From: Gordonia sp. PDNC005
Lineage (GTDB): Bacteria > Actinomycetota > Actinomycetes > Mycobacteriales > Mycobacteriaceae
Length of the DNA: 64,000 nucleotides
NCBI RefSeq assembly: GCF_016919385.1
Contig: NZ_CP070351.1
Span: 3,782,001-3,846,000 of the forward strand
Direction of reading: 5' to 3'
Shown: positions 36,379-43,991 of the stretch, piece by piece
Layout of the letters: each line of letters starts with the position of its first letter
Position numbering within the stretch: the first letter of the stretch is position 1
Notes under the pieces: model-generated
Told to the model about the DNA's origin: nothing
Seen by the model: the letters and a program-made list of their open reading frames with translations, nothing else
The model's database searches: none
Made by a program: the position numbers and the translations under genes

Positions 36379-37017
36379 TCAGAGGCGATGCGGTTTGCCG
36401 TACAAACTGAACGTGTTGTCGTTGGCTTTGGACGTCATAGCGACTCGCACATAAGCCCGAACCGAGGGACGCGCCCCCACGCATCCGGAGATTTCGATGC
36501 GCACGCCCTCCATGCGAGCTCCGGCCGACGGCCCACGCAGCGGCTTGGTCGCGAATGGAACGTCGACGCTGGTGCCGTTACGTAGTGTCGTCGAGATGTT
36601 CGGCATGACCTGCGCGCCGATGACAAGAGCCGGCGGATACGAGATCGACATCTGAGCCGTCGGCCCACCTGTCACACCCACGTTCACCCCGTCCATCTGC
36701 CACTGACACGCGACCTGGAAACCCGTGGTCAACACCGCGGCGTCCACCGGAACCGCGCCGGCACCTGTCACCGATGCTTCACCCCGCAGATCCACAAACG
36801 CTTCGTACGACTTGTGGCCGCGGCTGAGCGCGCGAACACGATCGATCCGCTCAGCAGACTTGGTCAGCCGCACCGTCCACCCATCATCAGAAACGCGCGT
36901 GATGCTCTGATCGGCGAATGTCGCACCGGGTTTGGCCTCAGCGGTGCCCGCTGACACCGCAGCCCCACTCGTGGCAGCGGCGACGACCAACGCTGCACCA
37001 AGAATCTGTCTACGCAC
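36379..37017 (-). CDS. MspA-family mycomembrane porin, cassette 2
   Basis: 212 residues: signal peptide (LGAALVVAAATSGAAVSAGTAEA) and an MspA-like mature domain. In the ~179 residues from TFADQ to the end, about 39 differ from porin 1, mostly conservative. The central QWQMDGVNVG and TAQMSISYPP and the C-terminal SGCVGARP segment are unchanged. GTG start at 37017 behind GGAGGT. An inverted repeat resembling a butyrolactone-receptor site lies 23 bp upstream of the start. Confidence 0.82.
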   Translation of the reverse strand: MRRQILGAALVVAAATSGAAVSAGTAEAKPGATFADQSITRVSDDGWTVRLTKSAERIDRVRALSRGHKSYEAFVDLRGEASVTGAGAVPVDAAVLTTGFQVACQWQMDGVNVGVTGGPTAQMSISYPPALVIGAQVMPNISTTLRNGTSVDVPFATKPLRGPSAGARMEGVRIEISGCVGARPSVRAYVRVAMTSKANDNTFSLYGKPHRL

Positions 37018-37039
37018 GAGTGACCTCCATCGTTAAGAA

Positions 37040-37053
37040 ACCGGTTTGCCGGT
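37040..37053. promoter_or_regulatory. ARE-like palindrome in porin-2 / afsA divergent promoter
   Basis: ACCGG-TTTG-CCGGT is a perfect inverted repeat; read on the porin strand it is ACCGGCAAACCGGTTT. Sites of this kind (ACCGG...CCGGTTT) are bound by gamma-butyrolactone receptors in Streptomyces. It sits 11 bp upstream of the porin-2 ribosome-binding site, over the expected -10/start region, and in the same intergenic gap as the afsA-like promoter. Binding is inferred. Confidence 0.5.
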
Positions 37054-37304
37054 ACGTTGCAGCACGGTAGCAGGTTGCCCGCAGTCCGCAAAGCTCTCCC
37101 ACGCAACACGGCCATGACCCAGACAGCGTCCGAAACGTCAGCTAGGACGGGTGTTCGCTCGTCCGATGCTTCGCGAACACCATACTTGCTGCACAGCAGC
37201 ACTTATGTGGCCTCGAAGCGCCACCGGTCCTCGTCATCTGATCAGTGTATTTCGGGCGTACTGCGCTTGCGTGTGGTGCCCGACTGGCCCCAATGTGTGA
37301 CGCC

Positions 37305-38228
37305 ATGACCATCGTCTCGAACCGGCACACCGGTATGGAAATCAGTCCAGAGCTCGGCTCACACTCGAGCACGATCGACCGGCGAACAGTTCATCGTCGC
37401 GCGATCAGCGAGGTTCTCGTGAGCAGTATCGCCCCTCTCCATGGGTGTGCTGACGGGCGTTTCGTCGTGTCAGCACAGCTGCCGCGTGCGCACGCGTACT
37501 TTCCACCCGTGGCAGGTCGGCACGATCCCATGCTTCTCGCCGAAGTGCTCCGCCAAGCTGTTATCGCTATCAGCCACGAGTTCCTAGGCGTCCCGTTCGG
37601 GCACCACTTCACGATGCAAGCTTTGAGCATCTCGGTGACCACGTCACCGTTTCCGTCATTTACCGAACCCGCCGACCTGGTTGTGGAGGTTGGCATCTCC
37701 AATGCCCAGACCCTCGACGATGGCCTGTGCGCGATCGATGTCGATCTGACCTTCATGCACGGCACCAGCACCATCGCCTACGGGTCCGGACAGGCTCGGA
37801 TCTTTGCTCCGGCGGCGTACGCCAGACTCCGGCAACCGATCCTTGCCATCGAGGCATCGCACATGCCGATCGAGAATCAGGCCGGTTCGGATCGACCCGG
37901 CATCTGTGTGCTCGACGGCTGCGGCGCTGCGGGAACGTGGCGTCTACGCGTCGATCCGGGGCATCCGACCTTCTTCGACCATCCCAGCGATCATGTCCCC
38001 GGAATGCTCATCCTCGAAGGATTCCGGCAGGCCGCCCTTCAGCAAACGCAGAACGGGCACAACCTGCTCGCGACCATGAGCGCTCGCCTGCACCGCTTCG
38101 GCGAACTCGATCGAGAAACCACCATCAGCATCGTCAACGACACAGCACCTGGCGTACACCTACAGTGCCGTCAAGACGATCACCTGCTCGCCGAAGCCAC
38201 CGTCACCTTCAGCCCGACCCGTTCATGA
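37305..38228 (+). CDS. AfsA-family gamma-butyrolactone synthase homologue
   Basis: 307 residues with two hotdog-like AfsA domains. Repeat signatures: DPMLLAEVLRQAVIAISHEFLGVPFGHHF in the first half and FDHPSDHVPGMLILEGFRQAALQ in the second, the H-x-x-D-H-V-P-G-M-L-x-x-E-x-x-R-Q-A pattern. AfsA condenses dihydroxyacetone phosphate with a beta-ketoacyl chain to start butyrolactone signal synthesis. Start ATG 37305 (37335 possible). Divergent from porin 2; followed by a convergent receptor gene and an epimerase gene, as in Streptomyces signalling clusters. Confidence 0.82.
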   Translation: MTIVSNRHTGMEISPELGSHSSTIDRRTVHRRAISEVLVSSIAPLHGCADGRFVVSAQLPRAHAYFPPVAGRHDPMLLAEVLRQAVIAISHEFLGVPFGHHFTMQALSISVTTSPFPSFTEPADLVVEVGISNAQTLDDGLCAIDVDLTFMHGTSTIAYGSGQARIFAPAAYARLRQPILAIEASHMPIENQAGSDRPGICVLDGCGAAGTWRLRVDPGHPTFFDHPSDHVPGMLILEGFRQAALQQTQNGHNLLATMSARLHRFGELDRETTISIVNDTAPGVHLQCRQDDHLLAEATVTFSPTRS

Positions 38229-38301
38229 ACCAGGTTCTCGACACGACCGGAACCAAGAGATCGCAGGCAACAACATGCGCCCTGTGCAGCCGCTACGGGC
38301 G

Positions 38302-38940
38302 TTACTGGTTGCCCGTCCACCTGGCGGCACGTATGGCATCCAGTGGCGTCGACGAGTCCGGGCGAACCAAGCCGGGCAACAGAAGGCCCCACATCTCATC
38401 GATACGCGCTTCCAGATCTAACCGACGACTGCGAACGTTCGACACCAGCTGAACGCCAGTGAACGCCGCAATAACGAAGCGTCCCAACGCGTCCGGATCC
38501 ACCGTCGCCAACAAGTCGCCTTCAGCGATCGCCTGCACCGCCAACTCTCGGCACGCCGAGATCCAACCCTCGTACGGCCCCGCGGGACCATCCGCTGCGC
38601 TCTGTTCCAGAGTCAACCGAATACCCGCCGTGACCGCCACATCGTCAACGATCTGCCGGCCCATCTCATGGCACAGCATCACAATCTGCGCCAACGCAGG
38701 CGCCGCCGACCCAGCGATGGACTCAACAGCGGCGATCGACAACTCGTGCTGCCGGTCAATCACAGCCTTGGCCAAATCCTCCTTCGACTGGAAATGAAAG
38801 TAGAGCGCACCTCGAGTAACACCGGTCCTATCGACGATGTCATTGAGCTTCGCGCGCTCATACCCGAACTCGGCAAACACCTGCGACGCGCCATCAAGGA
38901 TCAACTCGTATGTAACCGCTGCCCGAGCCTGTTTGACCAT
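38302..38940 (-). CDS. Gamma-butyrolactone receptor-like TetR regulator
   Basis: 212 residues. N-terminal HTH: AAVTYELILDGASQVFAEFGYERAKLNDIVDRTGVTRGALYFHF-QSKEDLA, matching ArpA/ScbR-type receptors, including VKQARA at the start and the GALYFHF recognition helix. The C-terminal domain has the expected length and Trp/aromatic positions for ligand binding (W in GWISACREL). ATG 38940 with AAGGG upstream. Lies between the AfsA-like and epimerase genes and is divergent from the latter. Likely represses the signal genes and perhaps the toxin cassette. Confidence 0.78.
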   Translation of the reverse strand: MVKQARAAVTYELILDGASQVFAEFGYERAKLNDIVDRTGVTRGALYFHFQSKEDLAKAVIDRQHELSIAAVESIAGSAAPALAQIVMLCHEMGRQIVDDVAVTAGIRLTLEQSAADGPAGPYEGWISACRELAVQAIAEGDLLATVDPDALGRFVIAAFTGVQLVSNVRSRRLDLEARIDEMWGLLLPGLVRPDSSTPLDAIRAARWTGNQ

Positions 38941-39032
38941 CACCACACCCTTCCACGCCCACTCGACACCGTCGGTAACAGCACGAACTCTAACGCCAAC
39001 CTCTCCCGCCCCGCCCACGACAGGAGTTACCC

Positions 39033-39887
39033 ATGACACAACGCACCGTAGTAATCACCGGCGCCACCGGGTTCGTCGGCAGCGCGATCACCAGGGCGCT
39101 CGCCGCACAACCAACCACCCGAGTCATCGCACTATCCCGAACCAGAACCTCACCCATCGCGAACGTCACCCCGGTCCACGCCGACATCACCGATCGCAGT
39201 GCCATCCGTGCAGCTCTACACACGGCCGACATGGTCATTCACGCCGCCGCCTACAGCGGGACCGACACAGAACGTGCAGACGAGATCAACACCAAGGGCA
39301 CCCGAAACCTCGTAGACGCGGCACACTCACACCAGATCAACGACATCGTCTACATCAGCTCCATCGGCGTCCTCGGCGACGGCCCCTTCCAGGACGTTCC
39401 AGACAACGCCCCAGCACGCCCAGCAACACACACCAGCCTCACCCGCGTCCACGCCGAGAACGCCGTCACCGCGCACGGCGGCCTCGTCATCCGCCCGGCA
39501 TTCACGCACGGCCCACACCCCAACTCGTTCACCGAAGGACTCCGACGAATCACCACAACCCTCGGAGCCGTCGTCGACGGCGGCACCGCCCGACAGTCCA
39601 CAACAAGCGTCGACGACCTCGCACGGCTCGTAGCCCACATAGCGGCGGACGAGCTGCATCATGACGATCGCGGCAACAGAATGAACTGGTCGACTGGAGA
39701 ACCAAAGACCATAGGCGAACTCATCTCCTCGCTCTGCCCATTGGTGCCTGCAGATCTCGGTGCACTGACCTACGAGCAAGCAGCGTCCAGAGCCCGTCAC
39801 GTCGGACTCAGCGAGCGGGCTCTCAACCTTGTCGGAACGGAGCACACGTTCGATTCCGGTTCAGGCGGATCGGAGACCGCTATCTGA
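39033..39887 (+). CDS. NAD-dependent epimerase/dehydratase, butyrolactone-pathway type
   Basis: 284 residues, extended SDR fold: ITGATGFVGSAITRAL (Gly-rich NAD(P) loop, residues about 8-23), HAAAYSG, VYISSIGVLG. The usual YxxxK pair is not evident: after VYISS the expected position has HTSLTRVHAEN, with Thr/His where Tyr-x-x-x-Lys should be, so catalysis may be altered. Homologues next to afsA genes reduce or modify butyrolactone precursors. ATG 39033 behind CAGGAG. Divergent from the receptor gene. Confidence 0.75.
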   Translation: MTQRTVVITGATGFVGSAITRALAAQPTTRVIALSRTRTSPIANVTPVHADITDRSAIRAALHTADMVIHAAAYSGTDTERADEINTKGTRNLVDAAHSHQINDIVYISSIGVLGDGPFQDVPDNAPARPATHTSLTRVHAENAVTAHGGLVIRPAFTHGPHPNSFTEGLRRITTTLGAVVDGGTARQSTTSVDDLARLVAHIAADELHHDDRGNRMNWSTGEPKTIGELISSLCPLVPADLGALTYEQAASRARHVGLSERALNLVGTEHTFDSGSGGSETAI

Positions 39888-39976
39888 CCACCGCGTTGTG
39901 AACCCGCGACCGGGTTGTCCACAGATTCGACTCAAACATGCAGCAGAATCGGCGTGTTATCCACAAATACGCTGAA
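39886..39976 (+). repeat. Paired-DnaA-box repeat, copy C (intact sigM promoter)
   Basis: Third copy, overlapping the last 2 bp of the epimerase gene. TTGTCCACA at 39915-39923 and TTATCCACA at 39957-39965, again 42 bp between first bases. The intact sigM ATG is 41 bp further. Homology with copy A runs on to 40207 inside sigM. Confidence 0.87.
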
Positions 39977-40016
39977 CCATCTAAATCGGACTACCGATCT
40001 GCCTAGTCTCATTCGC

Positions 40017-40577
40017 ATGACTCGGGGGACGATCGATTCGCGCAGCGACTACCAGTTGGTACAGGACCACGCCCGCGGCGAGGCCTCTGCATTCCACGAA
40101 CTGATCGCACGCCACCAGAACAAGCTGTGGGCCGTCGCATTGCGAACCACGGGAAACCACGACGACGCGTCGGACGCACTGCAGGAGGCGTTGTTATCGA
40201 TCCACACTCGGGCTGACAGCTTCCGCAACGATTGCAGCGTATCGAGTTGGATGCATCGCATCGTCCTGAACGCTTCTCTCGATCGACTGCGCCGCGTCAA
40301 GCACCACAGTGCGTCCCTGCTGTTCGAGGACGACGAGTCACTCATCGATCCCCAGGACCACAACGCCGACATCGACTTGTCGGTGTCAATCGGCCGGGCC
40401 CTCGACGTCCTTCCCGCCGAACAGCGCGCGGTGATCGTGCTCGTCGACGTGTACGGCCACAGCGTCTGCGAGGCGTCACGAATGCTGGGCGTGCCCGAAG
40501 GCACGGTCAAAAGCCGGTGCAACCGGGCCCGCAAGAAGCTCGCGCTGGTACTGGGTCATCTGCGCGACGACGAATGA
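40017..40577 (+). CDS. sigM: ECF RNA polymerase sigma factor SigM
   Basis: 186 residues. Region 2 spans about 20-90 (LIARHQNKLWAVALRTTGNHDDASDALQEALLSIH...FRNDCSVSSWMHRIVLNASLD) and region 4 about 125-175 (LPAEQRAVIVLVDVYGHSVCEASRMLGVPEGTVKSRCNRARKKL). Position before trxB-trxA-cwlM matches Rv3911. In mycobacteria SigM controls envelope and ESX-related genes. The promoter region is the DnaA-box repeat, and an ECF-type promoter follows the gene. A truncated, divergent copy lies 12.7 kb upstream. Confidence 0.93.
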   Translation: MTRGTIDSRSDYQLVQDHARGEASAFHELIARHQNKLWAVALRTTGNHDDASDALQEALLSIHTRADSFRNDCSVSSWMHRIVLNASLDRLRRVKHHSASLLFEDDESLIDPQDHNADIDLSVSIGRALDVLPAEQRAVIVLVDVYGHSVCEASRMLGVPEGTVKSRCNRARKKLALVLGHLRDDE

Positions 40578-40611
40578 CGATGCCAGCGACACGCCCGACC
40601 CGCTCGTAAAT

Positions 40612-40637
40612 GGAACCCAAGTCCGGTTACATGCGTC
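40612..40637 (+). promoter_or_regulatory. ECF-type promoter downstream of sigM
   Basis: GGAAC (40612-40616) and CGTC (40634-40637) are separated by 17 bp, fitting the -35/-10 pattern of SigM-like ECF promoters. It lies between sigM and the small gene at 40666, so SigM may drive the anti-sigma-like gene and trxB from here. Confidence 0.5.
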
Positions 40638-40665
40638 CAACTGTTGAAGGGACCGAACAAGCGAC

Positions 40666-40881
40666 GTGACGGCAGGCGGACAAATTCTGATGGAACACAA
40701 CGGAGCGGTACGACGACCATTGGACGTCTCCGACTCCGAACCGACCGACAGCCCGAAGATCACCGCCGCGGTCGACGCGACGATCGCTGACCTCCGCTCG
40801 TTGAGGGATGAGGAGACGCCGGTACCTGAGGATGTCCAGGCCCGGATGCGACAGACCATCGCGAGCCTGACCCACCGCTGA
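40666..40881 (+). CDS. Short protein in the anti-SigM position
   Basis: 71 residues (GTG 40666; ATG 40690 possible). It occupies the place of Rv3912/RsmA, the SigM anti-sigma factor, but lacks the TM and extracytoplasmic parts. The visible DLRSLRDEETPVPEDVQARMRQTIASL resembles the helical cytoplasmic end of that protein. Either the lineage has a reduced soluble anti-sigma or this is a remnant. Coding bias (high GC3) supports it being real. Confidence 0.55.
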   Translation: MTAGGQILMEHNGAVRRPLDVSDSEPTDSPKITAAVDATIADLRSLRDEETPVPEDVQARMRQTIASLTHR

Positions 40882-40983
40882 ACCTGAGCACCCCGGCCCG
40901 CCGGGAACATCAGCCCATATCCTTGTGTTGAACGTTGAGCCGCGCGAAAAGCACGCGCTCTACATACGCGACACGGAGGATAG

Positions 40984-41922
40984 ATGAGCGACACCGACAA
41001 CCAGATCCACGAACTGATCATCGTGGGTTCGGGACCCGCCGGCTACACGGCTGCGATCTACGCGGCACGTGCTGAGCTGTCGCCCGTCGTCTTCGAAGGC
41101 GTGTCGTTCGGCGGCGCTCTGATGACCACCACCGAAGTCGAGAACTTCCCCGGCTTCCAGAAGGGCATCCAGGGACCCGAGCTCATGGATGAGATGCGCG
41201 AGCAGGCGATCCGCTTCGGCGCCGATCTGCGCATCGAAGAGGTCGACACGATGCGCCTCGAAGGCGATATCAAAGAAGTCGAGGTCGGGGGAGAGGTGTA
41301 CCGCGCACGCGCCGTGATCCTCGCAATGGGTGCCGCTGCCCGCTACCTCGGGGTTCCCGGCGAGCAGGAACTGCTCGGTCGCGGCGTCTCCTCGTGTGCC
41401 ACGTGTGACGGCTTCTTCTTCAAGGAGCAGGACATCGTGGTGGTCGGCGGAGGCGACTCCGCCATGGAGGAGGCCACGTTCCTCACCAAGTTCGCCCGCA
41501 AGGTCAGCCTGATCCACCGTCGCGAGGAATTCCGCTCGTCGAAGATCATGCTTGAACGCGCTCGCGAGAACGACAAGATCGAGTTCGTCACTAACACTGC
41601 CGTCTCCGCAGTCAAGGGCGACGGATCCGTGTCCGAGCTCGAGCTGATCGACACCGTCACCGGCGAGACGCGCACCCTTGCCGCGACAGGCATGTTTGTC
41701 GCCATCGGTCACGACCCCCGCAGCTTACTCGTCAGCGGCCAGGTCGACCTCGACGACGAGGGCTACGTGAAGGTCGACGGCCGTTCCACGTACACCAACA
41801 TCCCCGGCGTGTTCGCCTGCGGCGACCTCGTCGACCACACCTACCGCCAGGCGATCACCGCCGCCGGCAGCGGCTGCTCGGCCGCGATCGACGCCGAGCG
41901 TTGGCTCGCCGACCACGCCTGA
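40984..41922 (+). CDS. trxB: Thioredoxin reductase
   Basis: 312 residues; NADPH:thioredoxin oxidoreductase with FAD site [16 protein letters not shown], redox pair CATC in [19 protein letters not shown] site GGGDSAMEE and C-terminal [24 protein letters not shown] behind ACGGAGG. Followed 32 bp later by trxA. Confidence 0.97.
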   Translation: MSDTDNQIHELIIVGSGPAGYTAAIYAARAELSPVVFEGVSFGGALMTTTEVENFPGFQKGIQGPELMDEMREQAIRFGADLRIEEVDTMRLEGDIKEVEVGGEVYRARAVILAMGAAARYLGVPGEQELLGRGVSSCATCDGFFFKEQDIVVVGGGDSAMEEATFLTKFARKVSLIHRREEFRSSKIMLERARENDKIEFVTNTAVSAVKGDGSVSELELIDTVTGETRTLAATGMFVAIGHDPRSLLVSGQVDLDDEGYVKVDGRSTYTNIPGVFACGDLVDHTYRQAITAAGSGCSAAIDAERWLADHA

Positions 41923-41954
41923 CAGTCCACCACTGATAAATAAGGAGCACTCCC

Positions 41955-42284
41955 ATGGCAGTTCACACCGTTGACGTCACCGACGCCACGTTCGCGTCCG
42001 ACGTCCTGGAATCAAACAAGCCCGTCCTGGTCGACTTCTGGGCCACCTGGTGCGGACCGTGCAAGATGGTGGCTCCCGTCCTCGACGAGATCGCCCGCGA
42101 CAACGGCGAGAAGATCACCGTCGCCAAGATCGACATCGATGCCAACCCGGGAGTCGCCCGCGACTTCCAGATCATGTCAATCCCGACCATGATCCTGTTC
42201 GAGAACGGCAAGCCCACCAAGACCATTCAGGGCGCCAAGCCGAAGGCTGCGATCCTGCGGGAGCTCGCTCCAGTCCTCGAGTGA
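41955..42284 (+). CDS. trxA: Thioredoxin
   Basis: 109 residues with active site WCGPCK, a cis-Pro loop in MSIPTMILF, and standard length. Partner of the reductase in the same operon; reduces protein disulfides. Ribosome-binding site AAGGAG. Confidence 0.97.
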   Translation: MAVHTVDVTDATFASDVLESNKPVLVDFWATWCGPCKMVAPVLDEIARDNGEKITVAKIDIDANPGVARDFQIMSIPTMILFENGKPTKTIQGAKPKAAILRELAPVLE

Positions 42285-42300
42285 CCATCGGGTCTCAATA

Positions 42301-42391
42301 GCCGACTTCATTTGTCGGCACCACCGGAGACCTGAGAGAATAGAGCGGTGCAGTGACGGCCGCCGATCTGCACAAGATCGGCGGCCGTCAC
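42301..42391 (+). terminator. Tandem hairpins between trxA and cwlM
   Basis: GCCGAC-TTCATTT-GTCGGC (42301-42319) is followed by a strong 16-bp perfect stem at 42353-42368 / 42376-42391 (GTGACGGCCGCCGATC with loop TGCACAA) and then CCTTTTG. The second is a good Rho-independent terminator for trxBA. Confidence 0.8.
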
Positions 42392-42420
42392 CCTTTTGCG
42401 AGAGAGAAGTGGGGTTCTCC

Positions 42421-43569
42421 ATGCCGGTATTGCGTCTGGGCGACCATGGCTCGGCAGTAGCCGAAGTCAGGGCGATCTTGGCATCACGGGGACTGCTCCC
42501 CGCCGCCCCGACAGCAGCGCCGAGCAATGAGCGGAGCCCGTGGTCTCCGCCAGAAGCAGTGTTCGACGCCGCCTGTGATCGGGCTGTCCGAGCGTTCCAG
42601 CAGGAGCGCGGACTCATCGTCGACGGCATCGTCGGACACGCCACGTACAACGCCCTCCGGGAAGCCTCGTACACGCTCGGCAGCCGAGTACTGCTGTACC
42701 GCCTCTCCGCCCCGATGACGGGGGACGACGTCGCGACCCTCCAGTCACGTCTACAGAACCTCGGCTACTACCACGGACTTGTCGACGGACTCTTCGGCGA
42801 CGTCACCCACAACTCCGTTGGGCTGTACCAGACCGAGTACGGCCTCTCCTCAGACGGCATATGTGGACCGGAGACGCTTCGCTCACTCAACCGCCTCGGC
42901 ACCCGCATCACCGGCGGCTCCCCGCACGCCATCCGGGAGGAGGAGCATGTCCGACGCTCCGGTCCCCAACTCACCGGCAAGCGGATCCTGATCGATCCGG
43001 GTGCCACCGACGACTCGGACGCAGCGATCCTGTGGGACCTCGCCTCGCGCTTGGAGGGTCGCATGTCAGCAGCGGGGATGGAGACCTTCCTGTCGCACGA
43101 CGGCAAATCTTCACCCGACGACGATGAACGCGCCCGTGTCGCCAACCTCGCCGATGTCGACCTGATGATCTCGCTTCGCGCGGGCCATTACACCAACGAT
43201 CATGCGAACGGCGTCGCGACGTTCTACTTCGGTAACACCCACGGCTCGTTCTCCACCATCGGCCGAAATCTGGCGAGCTACATACAGCGCGAACTCGTCG
43301 CGCGTACCGACTTCCTCGACTGCCGCACCCACGAACGCACCTGGAGCATCCTCCGACTCACTCGCATGCCTGTTGTTCTCGTGGAGGCCGGATACATCAC
43401 CAATCCCCACGACGCGGCGATTCTGTCTGACGCCGCCGCCCGCGACACCATCGCAGAAGCGATCCTCGTCGCAGTGAAGCGCCTGTACCTTCTCGGCGAG
43501 AACGACCGCCCCACAGGTACGTACACCTTCGCCGATCTGCTCGAGGCAGAGCGAATCACACCGATGTAG
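42421..43569 (+). CDS. cwlM: N-acetylmuramoyl-L-alanine amidase-like CwlM
   Basis: 382 residues: two N-terminal peptidoglycan-binding repeats (about 5-75 and 90-155: FQQERGLIVDGIVGHATYNAL, LQSRLQNLGYYHGLVDGLFGDVT) and a C-terminal Amidase_3 domain (ILIDPGATDDSD ... SLRAGHYTNDHANG ... VVLVEAGYITNP). The first amidase His is Ala-Thr-Asp in place of the usual D-P-G-H-G-G, so the Zn site looks incomplete. This agrees with mycobacterial CwlM acting as a cytoplasmic regulator of MurA rather than a hydrolase. ATG 42421 preferred over GTG 42409. Confidence 0.9.
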   Translation: MPVLRLGDHGSAVAEVRAILASRGLLPAAPTAAPSNERSPWSPPEAVFDAACDRAVRAFQQERGLIVDGIVGHATYNALREASYTLGSRVLLYRLSAPMTGDDVATLQSRLQNLGYYHGLVDGLFGDVTHNSVGLYQTEYGLSSDGICGPETLRSLNRLGTRITGGSPHAIREEEHVRRSGPQLTGKRILIDPGATDDSDAAILWDLASRLEGRMSAAGMETFLSHDGKSSPDDDERARVANLADVDLMISLRAGHYTNDHANGVATFYFGNTHGSFSTIGRNLASYIQRELVARTDFLDCRTHERTWSILRLTRMPVVLVEAGYITNPHDAAILSDAAARDTIAEAILVAVKRLYLLGENDRPTGTYTFADLLEAERITPM

Positions 43570-43577
43570 TTCGACAA

Positions 43578-43591
43578 GTTTCCCGTGAAAC
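43578..43591. promoter_or_regulatory. Near-parS site (one mismatch)
   Basis: GTTTCCCGTGAAAC differs from parS GTTTCACGTGAAAC at one base. It lies 8 bp after cwlM, outermost of the parS group around parAB. Confidence 0.45.
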
Positions 43592-43621
43592 AACGGCCCG
43601 GCTGAACTCAGCCGGGCCGTT
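43592..43621 (+). terminator. Terminator after cwlM
   Basis: AACGGCCCGGCTGA-AC-TCAGCCGGGCCGTT, 14-bp perfect stem, followed by TCTGTTG. Ends cwlM transcription and, from the other side, the Rv3916c-like transcript. Confidence 0.8.
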
Positions 43622-43991
43622 TCTGTTGAGCACCGTTCCCTTACCGCTTGTCATCTCGCCGGGACGGGTCCGACAGCGATCGGTTGACGGTACCGACGGT
43701 TCGACTCGCTCCGCGGGTCTTGGGCGAGCCTACGAGAACAAAGGCACTCAACGACCAAGAGAGAGGATCGGTCAACGAGCAAGCTCGGCGAACTCTGCGT
43801 CCAGTTCACCCGGACCTTGATCCATCACGGCCGTTCATCGCCGCGGGAATCTACAGAGCATCAGCCGTGCTGCGACGTCTCCAGACTCAATCGACGCTGG
43901 GACCTGTCGTCCGGTGGGTGAAGCCGAAAAGGACCGGACAGCGTCGATTGATTCACGTGAAACATCCCACCACCAGCGGGCGCTTAGCGAA
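43622..43991. other. Gap with one imperfect parS, no gene seen
   Basis: 370 bp between the cwlM terminator and the acetyltransferase-like gene. No frame shows convincing coding bias. Contains GATTCACGTGAAAC at 43950-43963, one base off the parS sequence. Confidence 0.55.

Noticed and set aside
38968..38976. ACCGTCGGT as a second butyrolactone-receptor site in the receptor/epimerase gap
   Set aside because: Short, spacing differs from the 37040 palindrome; too weak to call.
27482..39885. tRNA-integrated genomic island
   Set aside because: No tRNA or integrase gene at either end; the junctions are sigM sequence instead.
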